The notes under the pieces are model-generated. The model was not told the origin of the DNA. It saw only the letters and a program-made list of their open reading frames with translations, and did no database searches. Of a stretch of 64,000 nt of DNA, positions 1-8,197 are shown piece by piece (positions within the stretch are counted from its first letter, which is position 1; every line of letters starts with the position of its first letter). The stretch lies in contig JADJDM010000018.1 of the NCBI GenBank assembly GCA_016702705.1, positions 1 through 64,000 on the forward strand. The letters run 5' to 3'. Position numbers and translations under genes: made by a program. The DNA comes from Bacteroidota bacterium (lineage in GTDB: Bacteria; Bacteroidota; Bacteroidia; B-17B0; Aurantibacillaceae).

Positions 1-405
1 TAATATTCTTCAATTACCAATGTAGTCAATGAATCTGAGTCATACAAAACTCCAGCTTCAATATTATTATCCTGTGAAAAATCATATAAATTCATGGAAG
101 TAAGAATCACAGCCCTATCATTCGCATAGTATTTTGCATGAAGTCTTTTCTCATGACGAATTTCAACATTTGGAAAATCCATGAAAAATTTAAAATCATC
201 TGGCCTTCATACTATTATATCGTCTTGATTCTTACCAAGTCCGGTGTTATTTTAAATTATCCTTTTGCTTTTTCGCTAATAAACTAGATTTAAATCTCTC
301 ATGAAGTTTTATGTAAGGAGAAACAAGTAATAGCTTTGTTTCTGCCTTTTCGAATATTTTTTCAACTTCTGCATTTAAATCATTACCCGTAAGAAATTTT
401 GCCAT
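1..405 (-). pseudogene. Phospholipase D-like (HKD) protein, frame-disrupted, 3' end outside window
   Basis: Reading the minus strand from the ATG at 403-405 gives MAKFLTGNDLNAEVEKIFEK, then ETKLLLVSPYIKLHERF, typical of the N-terminus of PLD-superfamily proteins. The frame stops near 250. A second frame from about 210 down to the window edge gives RLHAKYYANDRAVILTSMN and DFSQDNNIEAGVL, which is the HxK catalytic motif region of the family. The linker between the two parts (about 205-250) has more than one indel and a stop. It starts 8 bp after the stop of the gene at 414-2178. Either a decayed gene or a poorly sequenced contig end; the second seems likelier given the density of indels here. 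Substrate cannot be told; members of the family cleave phosphodiester bonds in lipids or nucleic acids. Confidence 0.65.
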
Positions 406-413
406 AAATAAAA

Positions 414-2178
414 TTAATTTGTTGTTACTGTAATTGTATTTGAATTCGCTTATGGTTCCACAACGCTCTTTTCGAACTCTATAATAGTAAGTAGATCCCG
501 CTGCTCAGTCCTTAACATTTGGATCCGTAGCCATTCTATTATTATCCTGCAACAAACTAGAAAAACTTGGATTTAGGGAAACGTCTAATCTCGTCACAAT
601 AGGAGCATTATCAATCCAATTTGCTACAAAGGAAGTCGTCGTTTTAGAAGTTGCAGCAGTAGCGACTGGTGGAGATAATACTTGTGTATAAGTGATTACA
701 TTTGAATAGTTTGACATGCCACAGGAATTTACACCTGCCTTTATACGGAAATAATAAGTTGAATTGCACAGATTTCTTATCTATCTCTTTTGCCCAAGAT
801 GGCGCAGTATAAGTGGATTTACACTTGTAAAACTAGGAGATAGAAGAAGCTTCGAAATAGTAATTGAGTTGATCCGGATAAGGCTGTCAACAACACCGCT
901 GATGAATCATTAAAAAAAATAGCTGTATTGACAAGTGGTGTGCTTAAAGGCGACACAATAGTAAATGATTTATTTACTGTACTTGTATTAGCATTACAAT
1001 CATTACTTCCAACTAAACTTATTGTTCCATTAGTAGAACCAAAATTCACAATGATTGAATTTGTTCCTTGTCCACTACAAGTTTGAACATCCTGAGGGTA
1101 CGGTCCAATTGTAATTATTACACCAACAACTGGTGCAATAGAATAAGTAAGATTTGTTGCGCCACCACACACTACTCGATAATCCCTGCCAATTGCGCCG
1201 AGTGTGCCTTAAGAAGGATTTACGTTACATCCTTGCCTTGGTAAAGGAGTTGGATTACAAGAATAGCTCCCATAACGCAAATATTTCCACTAGTTGCTCC
1301 AATATTTACTCAATTAACATTTGTTCCTTGACCAGTTGTAATAGTTGAGCCAGCTGGAACCGTCAGCATAATTTGTAACACCACTAATTGGAACTACAGA
1401 ATAGGTTAAACTAGTCCCAGCACAAGCACTTGTAGAACCAACTAATTGAACTGAAAGTCCCAATTACATTATTAGGATGAATATTAAGATCAATCATTGC
1501 GTTCCATTATAATACTGAAAATTACCGCAAGCAATATTATAAATCATTAAGCCTGATGCTGAAGATACAATTGCATTTCTTTGCACTGTTGTTAAACGTG
1601 GCGCAAGAAAACCACCTGTTGTAGATACAACATCTAAAACAGCTGACGAGTTTGGACTTGTTCCAATTCCAACTTGTGAGCCAGTATTAGTTAAATTACT
1701 ATTTGCTACCCAATTGCTTCCATCGTGTCTTAATGTTTGTCCATTTGTCCCTGCTGGTAAATTACTTGTTGAACTTCCTGAGCTAGCGGCGTACAATGCG
1801 TATGGAACGCTTAATATTTGTGTTGTGCCAACTAATGTATAACTACTACCGCCTGTTGGGTCAAACTCCACTTTCATATATTTTGTTCCACCGCCCCAAA
1901 GTAATTGATGGAAATGAACCATTCAAAATTGAACCACCACCAATTTCAACAGTAAATAAACCCATTGCGTTCGTGTTTACATTATGTGTTTCGCTGTATT
2001 GTATTGTTCCTGTTGGCGAACCATCAATTACACTTGCACGTATTGAAATAAGTTGATTAACAATAGGATTACCCGCAGCATTACGTGCCACTCCTTGATA
2101 TGCAAATTTTTGCGGTGCTTGTGCAAATACACATTGTAATGCAATGACGAATGAAGCTAGTAAATATATCTTTCTCAT
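414..2178 (-). pseudogene. Secreted tail-fibre-like / fibronectin-III surface protein, heavily frame-disrupted
   Basis: Starts MRKIYLLASFVIALQCVFAQ, a signal peptide, followed by APQKFAYQGVA, a module shared with the next gene upstream (2190-3019). After a frame break in a G run near 1890-1900 it continues VPYALYAASSG, then an unresolved stalk-like part ending SGLMIYN, repeats of the PKD-like kind (AGTSLTYSVVPISGV near 1400), a fibronectin-III-like segment (PPVATAATSKTTTSFVANW near 630) and finally SNTITVTTN with a stop at 414. At least six frame breaks lie between 1500 and 490, so the exact protein cannot be rebuilt. It is probably an exported repeat protein of about 580 residues. Whether the breaks are real or sequencing error cannot be decided from one sequence. 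Confidence 0.6.
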
Positions 2179-2189
2179 GTTTTATTGAA

Positions 2190-3019
2190 TTAATTCCCAA
2201 CTGCAATTATTGAAAACGCCAAATTATTTGATGCGACTCCAGGGTTACCGTAAGTATATAGATAAAAGCCAGTTGTTGTAACATCTGTTATTCTTATAAA
2301 TCCGTATGTTGGTCCACTTAAAAATGTTGGATCACAAATTGATGAAACAACTGTTGGGAAGTAGTTGAAAAGGTGTATAAAAGTTACAGTATAAAATCCT
2401 GTTGAATTCCTTACAATCGAAAAACCTCCTCCATTAAATATAGAAGGACTAAATCCTCCTTGAACTGAACCTGCAACCATTCTAGGAGAACTCATTGTAA
2501 AGTTTGGATACGTTCCTGTAATTGTTGTTGAACCTGTAGCACTTAATGAAACAGTTTGGTCAGGTGCAGTATTTTTAATTGTATCGTTTGCAGTAATTGC
2601 AATACCTGTTCCTGCTTTATATGTTTTAGCATTTGCTGCATGTAATGCATAAGGAACGCTTAATATTTGTGTTGTACCAACTAAAGTATAAGTGCTTCCA
2701 CCTGTTGGGTCAAACTCAACTTTCATAAATTTAGCTCCTGCTTCCCACGTAATTGCAGTAAATGAACCCGAAACCAATACGCCAGCACCTATTTCAATAT
2801 AAAACAAACCCATTGCGTTTGTTACAACAGAATGTGTTTCACTATATTGTACAGTACCAGATGGAGAAGCATCTAAAACGCTTGCTCTAATTGATACCGT
2901 TTGGCTAACAATTGGATTACCACTTGCATTGCTACACCTTGGTATGCAAATTTTTGTGGTGCTTGTGCAAATGCAAATTGAAATAAACAAATGGCAAATA
3001 ATAATGTGATTTTTCTCAT
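2190..3019 (-). CDS. Secreted protein, paralogue of the downstream gene (one frame break)
   Basis: The true start is the ATG at 3017-3019, giving MRKITLLFAICLFQFAFAQ (signal peptide) and APQKFAYQGVA. A one-base loss near 2935 shifts the frame to NASGNPIVSQTVSIRASVLD. With one base restored the gene is 831 nt (276 residues). The N-terminal about 125 residues match the protein at 414-2178 closely (both have SIRASV, QYSETH, NAMGLF, TQILSVPYAL), whereas the C-terminus is a different beta-rich domain (from about residue 170: GGFSPSIFNGGGFSIVRN). No T9SS sorting tail is visible. It lies between the T9SS gene at 3024-3482 and the paralogue, all on one strand with gaps of 4 and 11 bp, so an operon is likely. 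Function unknown. Confidence 0.75.
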
Positions 3020-3023
3020 TAGG

Positions 3024-3482
3024 TTAGTTTTTTATTAATTTGATTGTTTTATTAAATTGATTATTTGTTGTCTTTATGTTTAAAATATAAATACCTGAAT
3101 TTAATTCCGCACTAGGAATTACTTTATCTGTACCGCTTTTTATAATTTTAGATTGAGCATCTGTTAGCGTCCATTCAACATCTTCAGCAATATCTATTTT
3201 AAAATCTGCTGAACTAGGATTAGGAAACACATTTACTGTATTGTTTTTACTAATAGTTAAAATGCCTATAAAACTATACAACTCGGGTTGTAAAAAACCT
3301 TGAGTAATTGTATTAGTTCCATTACTAATTGTGGTATTTATTGTTTCTCCGCAGGAGTAATCAATAATTGGAGAGGATGTTCCAACATACGAACCAAATG
3401 ATGTAATGGTTCCCTGTGTAATTGTTTGTGCCTTGCTAAATAATACAGAAATGCTAAAGAACAGAAGTAAATGTATTTTCAT
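3024..3482 (-). CDS. Small secreted protein with T9SS type A sorting domain
   Basis: 152 residues. A signal peptide (MKIHLLLFFSISVLFSKAQ) is followed by about 60 residues containing TQGTITSFGSYVGTSSPI and SCGETINTT, then a T9SS C-terminal domain: NTVNVFPNPSSADF, a middle strand WTLTDAQSKIIKSG and the end GIYILNIKTTNNQFNKTIKL. The PNPS motif and the closing GIY...K pattern are typical of Por-secretion-system tails. The remaining body is small, so it is probably a surface-attached or secreted structural protein. It is the first gene of a three-gene run on the minus strand and diverges from an XRE regulator. The intergenic region has a good promoter and a large palindrome (see 3520-3566), so this run may be repressed by that regulator. 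Confidence 0.8.
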   Translation of the reverse strand: MKIHLLLFFSISVLFSKAQTITQGTITSFGSYVGTSSPIIDYSCGETINTTISNGTNTITQGFLQPELYSFIGILTISKNNTVNVFPNPSSADFKIDIAEDVEWTLTDAQSKIIKSGTDKVIPSAELNSGIYILNIKTTNNQFNKTIKLIKN

Positions 3483-3519
3483 TTTATAAATGTTAATTCG
3501 AATTAATTTTATCGTATTA

Positions 3520-3566
3520 CAAATATATAATAATTTTCATATTGTCAACTAATTCGTTGACAATAT
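3520..3566. promoter_or_regulatory. Minus-strand promoter overlapped by 11-bp perfect inverted repeat (likely XRE operator)
   Basis: On the minus strand a -7 element TATATTTG (3520-3527) fits the Bacteroidota consensus TAnnTTTG. About 21 nt upstream lies a TTG that forms part of a perfect inverted repeat: ATATTGTCAAC at 3539-3549 and GTTGACAATAT at 3556-3566, with a 6-bp spacer. It sits between the T9SS gene (start 3482) and the XRE gene (start 3606), covering the -33 region of the former. A second, shorter repeat, CGAAC/GTTCG (3581-3595), lies just before the XRE start. Binding by the XRE protein is inferred from position only. Confidence 0.55.
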
Positions 3567-3605
3567 TTTGAGGCATTAATCGAACTTTCCGTTCGGTTGA
3601 ATGCA

Positions 3606-3824
3606 ATGGAAAAGGAAGAATTACTAAAGAAACTCGGGAAAAACATCATTAAGATCAGAACCAAAAAAGGCTGGTCTCAATCTGAGTTGGCTTGGAATTG
3701 TGGTAAAGACAGGCAATCAATAGAAAGACTTGAAAATGGGAAAATAAACCCATCAATCTTTTATCTTAAACAAATTGCTGAAGGACTGGAAATAACCTTA
3801 AGTGAATTATTAGATTTTAAGTAA
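3606..3824 (+). CDS. XRE-family transcriptional regulator
   Basis: A 72-residue single-domain protein. The helix-turn-helix covers KNIIKIRTKKGWSQSEL, NCGKDRQSIERLENGK and PSIFYLKQIAEGLEITLSEL, a classic Cro/C1-type five-helix fold. The ATG at 3606 is chosen over the TTG at 3597 because it follows the small inverted repeat and leaves MEKEELLKKLGKN as a normal N-terminus. No sensor or dimerisation extension is present, so it would bind DNA as a simple dimer. Divergent from the T9SS operon at 2.2-3.5 kb with two palindromes between them, so autoregulation and control of that operon are plausible. It is convergent with DUF2452, whose reconstructed stop lies 1 bp after this one. Confidence 0.85.
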   Translation: MEKEELLKKLGKNIIKIRTKKGWSQSELAWNCGKDRQSIERLENGKINPSIFYLKQIAEGLEITLSELLDFK

Positions 3825-3825
3825 A

Positions 3826-4256
3826 CTATAAATTTGTTTCAATCACCTCCCAAGTATGATCACTTAACAACTTAACACTACTTATAAATTCTAGTTTATC
3901 ACTTTTACTTCTACCCCACTCGTTTGGTGCAATCATCATTAAAGAGTATTCGTCTTCCTTTTTGTAGAGGTGATAAATTTGCCTACAAATGGTTCAAAGG
4001 ACATTTTTGCTTGGTATATTTTTTCGCTTATTTCTTTCCTTGCTTTAATTTCGTTTGCTTGTTTCACTAACAATTCTAGTTGCTTTTGAATTTGCATTAA
4101 TTGAGCATCCGTTTGCTCGTACATAGAAGAAAGCGCACGTGATTTTATTTTTCCTACATCTTCAGGCTTTACCGCTATACTACCAATATTATGTGGGTAT
4201 GGCAAAAGACCAGGGTTCTCAGCTACTTTATCTTTATCAATTGGATTAATATACAT
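3826..4256 (-). CDS. DUF2452 protein (one frame break)
   Basis: Begins MYINPIDKDKVAENPGLLPY and continues AVKPEDVGKIKSRALSSMYE, the hallmark of the DUF2452 family of unknown function. The frame breaks near 3976-3982 in a short T/A run; one inserted base restores YHLYKKEDEYSLMMIAPNEW, the conserved C-terminus of the family, and a stop at 3826. Reconstructed length is 143 residues, normal for the family. The middle (about residues 45-80) is a predicted coiled coil (EQTDAQLMQIQKQLELLVKQ). Its ATG overlaps the folE stop codon (TAATG), so the two are translationally coupled. A role linked to folE is inferred only from this coupling. Confidence 0.8.
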
Positions 4257-4839
4257 TAGTACTCAGTTTTTAAAGAAACGTATTTTAAAAATTCTTCTTT
4301 TGTTTTTTCTTCTAAAAATTTTCCATCGTAAAACGAACTTACAGTTGCTGAGCTGTTATCTTTAATACCACGAGAAGAAACACATAAATGTTTTGCATCA
4401 ATTAAAACGGCCACATCCTTTGTTCCTAATATCTCTTGTAACTCCTTAGCTATTTGCATAGTGAGGCGTTCTTGCACTTGTGGGCGTTTTTGCAAAATAA
4501 TTCACAATGCGATTTAATTTAGATAAACCAATAACTTTACCTGATGAGATATAAGCCAAATGCGCCTTACCAATAATTGGAACAAAATGATGTCGCAATT
4601 ACTGTAAAAGTAATATCCTTTTCAATCAACATTTGATTGTATTGGTATTTATTTTCGAATAGAGCAATCTTTGGTTTGTTTGCTGGAGAAAGTCCACTAA
4701 AAATTTCTTCCACATACATTTTAGCAACTCTGTGCGGTGTTCCATTTAAACTATCGTCGCTTAAATCCAAACCTAATGTTTCTAAGAATAATTTTATTAT
4801 TTTAAGAAGTGTATTAAGTAATATCTCTTTGCTTTCCAT
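4256..4839 (-). CDS. folE: GTP cyclohydrolase I FolE (three frame breaks)
   Basis: Converts GTP to 7,8-dihydroneopterin triphosphate, the first step of folate and pterin synthesis, in the cytosol. The N-terminal half runs MESKEILLNTLLKIIKLFLE ... GTPHRVAKMYVEEIFSGL. One base missing in AAAA (4606-4609), one missing at 4592-4594 and one extra in TTTTT (4487-4491) disrupt the middle. With these corrected the protein reads SNCEHHFVPIIGKAHLAYIS and KRPQVQERLTMQIA, giving a 194-residue enzyme. The zinc ligands are in CEHH and in HLC of DAKHLCVSSRGIKD. The terminal ATVSSFYDGKF is standard. Because correction gives a full-length enzyme with intact active site, sequencing error is a better explanation than gene death. 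Confidence 0.85.
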
Positions 4840-4883
4840 AAATAAATCAGTTTAGTAGTTTAAGAATATGTAAACCTGCACGA

Positions 4884-4930
4884 CAAATGTAATTTATTTT
4901 TGTTTAACTTATCATTAAATTAGTTAAACA
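4884..4930 (-). promoter_or_regulatory. Probable folE promoter with upstream inverted repeat
   Basis: On the minus strand TACATTTG (4884-4891) matches TAnnTTTG and would start transcription about 40 nt before folE. Just upstream is a perfect 9-bp inverted repeat, TGTTTAACT (4901-4909) and AGTTAAACA (4922-4930), separated by 12 bp. The repeat covers the expected -33 region, where I see no clear TTTG, so the promoter may need an activator or may be repressed through the repeat. Confidence 0.4.
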
Positions 4931-5006
4931 AATATAAAATAAACTAAATACCTGATAATCAATATACAACAACACGAAAGTGTAAAGAAATTCTCAAACC
5001 TACAAC

Positions 5007-5214
5007 TTAAGAGGATGTGTAATTTTGTATCTCAGAATAGTGTATTAAACACTTTTCACAAAGACAATTACTGAATTCAGTATTAATTTTAGATATTGCC
5101 TCCTTGCTTAATATAATCGAATAACAAAAACATTTTTCTATTTCATTTGCGTTGCATGAAAAAACTTGCCCCGCATTTTTCGCATATTTTTATTATAGGT
5201 AAATTATCATTCAT
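5007..5214 (-). CDS. Cysteine-rich CWC-type small protein (one frame break)
   Basis: From the ATG at 5212-5214 the minus strand reads MNDNLPIIKICEKCGASF. One extra T in the six-T run (5159-5164) breaks the frame; removing it gives SCNANEIEKCFCYSIILSKE and then FSNCLCEKCLIHY, ending at 5007. The reconstructed 68-residue protein has six or seven cysteines in CxxC and CxC patterns and resembles the Cys-rich CWC family of Bacteria, presumed metal-binding and of unknown function. It lies between folE and the ATPase, on the same strand as both. Confidence 0.7.
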
Positions 5215-5224
5215 AAGAATAAAA

Positions 5225-6634
5225 TTAAAACAAAGCCGCCATATTTAATTCGCTTTGTATGTTTCCTGAATAGTTATTTGCTTTAATTCCAAATGTGGTA
5301 ACCATAGTTGTAAAAATAGATTTACGGGTTTTAGTTTCAGATTTAAACGTTCCTACTTTATTGCGTAACTCAGCGTCATACTTTTTATCTATTATAAATG
5401 GTGAAACCGAAAATTTCATTTCACACAAATTAATTATTCCATCCCTACGATCAATGACCAAATCTATTTGAGCTCCATTTTTATCAGAAACACTTTTCCA
5501 TGAAGAAATCTCCGTATCAATCCCACTTATACCTAATGCTTCATTTATTTTAGAAACATGATACAAACATACTTGTTCAAAAGCATATCCACTCCAAGCT
5601 CGATAACTTGGGCTATCAATCATTTTTATCCAATGATTTTTTCCATAAGCTTTATAATTCTGCATAAACTTTAAATGGAAAAGTGAGAAAAAATCGCTTA
5701 ATTGATAAAGGCTACTCCTTGATTTTTTTCCATACGGATTATATTTTCTTATAAAACCGCTTTGTTCTAATTCATCTAATAATCGTGTTAAGCCACCACC
5801 GTTTGCTAATTTACTTCCGATGCAAATTTCTTCTCGAGTAAGTCCTTTGCTTTTTTTCGCTAATGTTGAAACAATGGCTTCGTGGCGCTCTGCATTTTTA
5901 AATAAGGATTTAAACAAATTAGCAAATTCGCCAACAAGAATTCCATTGGAATTAAAACACATTTTTTCGATGTTCTGCGCTGCACTCAAACCTTTTTCAA
6001 CTGCATCCCAGTAAAAGGGGATTCCACCAAGCGCCATATAAAGTTGAATTATTTGATACTTATCAATAGTGATTCTCTTATACTTTAATAACTCTTCGCA
6101 TTCTTGCAATGAAAAAGGTTCTATTTTCATTTTTTGCGTAACCCTGTTATGAAGTCCGCCTTTATTATTAATTAATTTTTGAATCATCCATGATGCAGCT
6201 GAACCACAAACTACAAGAAGTACATCCTTGCGCGCTGATGCCCAGCTATTCCAAAAATGCTCTAACGCCTGGATAAAAAAAGAATTCGGCGTATCTAACC
6301 AAGGTAATTCATCAATAAATATTATTTTTTTCTTCTGCTTGGATTTTTCAATTGCTTGTTTCAAAAAGGCAAAGGCTTCCATCCAATTTGTTGCGTTTTG
6401 CTTTTTTAATTGAAGATGCTGCTCTTTCATTGCCATATTGAAATTAATCAATTGCTCCTCTAAAGTTACATTTGCCAAACCTGTAAGATGGAATGTAAAC
6501 TTTCCTTTGAATAAAGTACGAACTAAATAAGTCTTACCTACTCTTCGTCTTCCATAAAGTGCTACAAACTCTGATTTAGCTGAATTAAGCTTGCTATTCA
6601 ATAGCTCAATTTCATTTTTTCTTCCAATAATCAT
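5225..6634 (-). CDS. AAA-type ATPase with C-terminal DUF234-like nuclease-fold domain
   Basis: The start is set at the ATG at 6632-6634 (MIIGRKNEIELLNSKL), since the longer reading begins inside the promoter. The N-terminal P-loop domain has Walker A GRRRVGKTY (about residues 26-34) and Walker B KIIFIDELPW, followed by a sensor-like VVCGSAASWM. The middle is a winged-helix-like segment (KGLTREEICIGSKLANGGGL). The C-terminus has AQIDLVIDRRDGIINLCEMK, a D...E-x-K pattern of PD-(D/E)xK nuclease folds and typical of the archaeal ATPase/DUF234 group. About 469 residues, full length for the family. Cellular role unknown. The gene stands alone between the CWC gene and GT39 and is preceded by a duplicated operator/promoter (6641-6740), so it is probably tightly self-regulated. 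Confidence 0.8.
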   Translation of the reverse strand: MIIGRKNEIELLNSKLNSAKSEFVALYGRRRVGKTYLVRTLFKGKFTFHLTGLANVTLEEQLINFNMAMKEQHLQLKKQNATNWMEAFAFLKQAIEKSKQKKKIIFIDELPWLDTPNSFFIQALEHFWNSWASARKDVLLVVCGSAASWMIQKLINNKGGLHNRVTQKMKIEPFSLQECEELLKYKRITIDKYQIIQLYMALGGIPFYWDAVEKGLSAAQNIEKMCFNSNGILVGEFANLFKSLFKNAERHEAIVSTLAKKSKGLTREEICIGSKLANGGGLTRLLDELEQSGFIRKYNPYGKKSRSSLYQLSDFFSLFHLKFMQNYKAYGKNHWIKMIDSPSYRAWSGYAFEQVCLYHVSKINEALGISGIDTEISSWKSVSDKNGAQIDLVIDRRDGIINLCEMKFSVSPFIIDKKYDAELRNKVGTFKSETKTRKSIFTTMVTTFGIKANNYSGNIQSELNMAALF

Positions 6635-6640
6635 ATTCTT

Positions 6641-6740
6641 CAATTTGGCTATAAATATACAAAAATAACTAGATATAGCCAAATCCAATACAATTCAATT
6701 TGGCTATAAGTATCACAATAAACATAGATATAGCCAAATT
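6641..6740 (-). promoter_or_regulatory. Duplicated 55-bp promoter/operator unit with paired inverted repeats
   Basis: Two tandem units start at 6641 and 6696. Each has a left arm AATTTGGCTATA, 20 bp, and a right arm TATAGCCAAAT (arms at 6642-6653/6674-6684 and 6697-6708/6729-6740). On the minus strand the gene-proximal unit has -33 TTTG (in its right arm), 20 nt, and -7 TATATTTA, so one arm lies on the -33 box and the other just past the -7 box. The distal unit has a degenerate -7 (GATACTTA). This looks like a duplicated promoter with repressor sites on both sides. Confidence 0.6.
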
Positions 6741-6762
6741 GATGTTTCAGTGAATAATCGAA

Positions 6763-8196
6763 CTACTTCCTAGTGTACAGATTAATCGTTTCCAATTTAA
6801 TTGCAGAAGGCCTATATTCAGAGGGAACAAGTGATGCGGGCAAATCTTTACGTATAAGAAAGTAGTTATTAGTTGTATCATTCACTTCCAAGCTAATATA
6901 ATTATGTCGCACCATGTAAGTTTGAAAATTCCAATCGTTCCACATCTCCGTTGGAACGCTAACTACCTCACCCCTTGGAATTAATTTCCCAAACGCATAC
7001 ACATCCTGGAGCATTTTTCCATCGCGCTTTGCTTTACCTATACAAGTAAAAACAAATACAAGCGAAGCAATTAATAAAACAACTGAAAATCCTTTAAAAT
7101 ATTTTAGTCCAGTCGAACTTTCATTTATTTTGCCAAACAAATTAGCTAAACGCGGGGCAAGTAATAAAGCAAATGCAATTGCAAAATAAGGCAAGGCGGT
7201 TACTAAATAAAAACCTCTTTGCTCAAGCGTTACCATTAAAGGCATCGACCCACTAAGTCCAATTAAAACGAACCAAAGAATTCGTTTAGTTCCATCTTTA
7301 AGAATTAAGTCCTTTACTTTTTGTTTTTTACTTAGTATCAATACTAATAAAGATAAAATTGCAAGTGGAAGTAATTCATTAATTAATCTAATCAACAACT
7401 CAAAACGATTGCCTGTAGTAGCACCAACATTATTAAATGTATTTACAAAACGAATTCCGAAATACGTTTTAAAACTTTCTAATGCCTCTGGCGAAATAAG
7501 AAACAACAATGAATAAATTAAAACTGGTATTCCAACTAAAATTAATGAATGCAAAAGCATTTTTGAGAATTGATAATTCTTAACGCTAACTATCCAATAA
7601 AAACCAACAGCAGCAATAGGAAACAATCCCTGTACGCCTTTTGTTAATGAAGAAAGAAAAACAAAAACTCCTGCAAAAACTAAATTTAATACAATTCGCT
7701 CTGAGTTAAATAATGCCTTATAAGAATAGTAAACTGAAGCTAGTGCAAAAAAAGTCATCACCGTTTCTTCAACATGATTGGTATATGCCCAAAATACAAC
7801 AGGTATAGAAGTGAAAAACAAAACAGGTAACCAAGTAAACTGTTTTGTTTCCGAATCTTTAAAAATAGCTTTCCATAATTTAGTTAAGTAAATTGCTACC
7901 CCCGAAAAACAAACAAAACAAAACAAACGTTCTACATACATCGATGATCCAAATACCTTATAAAACAATGCAATTAATCCGCCATACAAAGGCGGTTGCT
8001 CGTGATAAGAGAACATACTTGTTTTGCTAAAACTTTGATCCCAAAAAGTTCCAATACCATCAGATAGATTTTTCCCCACACTTATATAAAGCATACCATC
8101 CATAAACACGCCATCTTGTATTAATTGCGATACAATTAATATCAGGATAACTGCAAGAGTGAAAATCCAAAACCAGTTATGCTTATTTAACTTCAA
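6763..8196 (-). CDS. Glycosyltransferase family 39-like membrane protein
   Basis: 477 residues with about 11 hydrophobic membrane segments. An early extracytoplasmic loop carries FMDGMLYISVGKNLSDGIG and PPLYGGLIALFYKVFG, the pattern of GT-C fold enzymes (ArnT/PMT-like) that use lipid-phosphate sugars, with an Asp in the first loop as the likely catalytic acid. The C-terminus (about 400-477) is a soluble loop region with GKLIPRGEVVSVPTEMW. The acceptor (lipid, protein or glycan) cannot be inferred. It starts 1 bp after the ribD stop on the same strand, so it is probably co-transcribed with ribD, though the functions look unrelated. Confidence 0.75.
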   Translation of the reverse strand: MKLNKHNWFWIFTLAVILILIVSQLIQDGVFMDGMLYISVGKNLSDGIGTFWDQSFSKTSMFSYHEQPPLYGGLIALFYKVFGSSMYVERLFCFVCFSGVAIYLTKLWKAIFKDSETKQFTWLPVLFFTSIPVVFWAYTNHVEETVMTFFALASVYYSYKALFNSERIVLNLVFAGVFVFLSSLTKGVQGLFPIAAVGFYWIVSVKNYQFSKMLLHSLILVGIPVLIYSLLFLISPEALESFKTYFGIRFVNTFNNVGATTGNRFELLIRLINELLPLAILSLLVLILSKKQKVKDLILKDGTKRILWFVLIGLSGSMPLMVTLEQRGFYLVTALPYFAIAFALLLAPRLANLFGKINESSTGLKYFKGFSVVLLIASLVFVFTCIGKAKRDGKMLQDVYAFGKLIPRGEVVSVPTEMWNDWNFQTYMVRHNYISLEVNDTTNNYFLIRKDLPASLVPSEYRPSAIKLETINLYTRK

Positions 8197-8197
8197 C

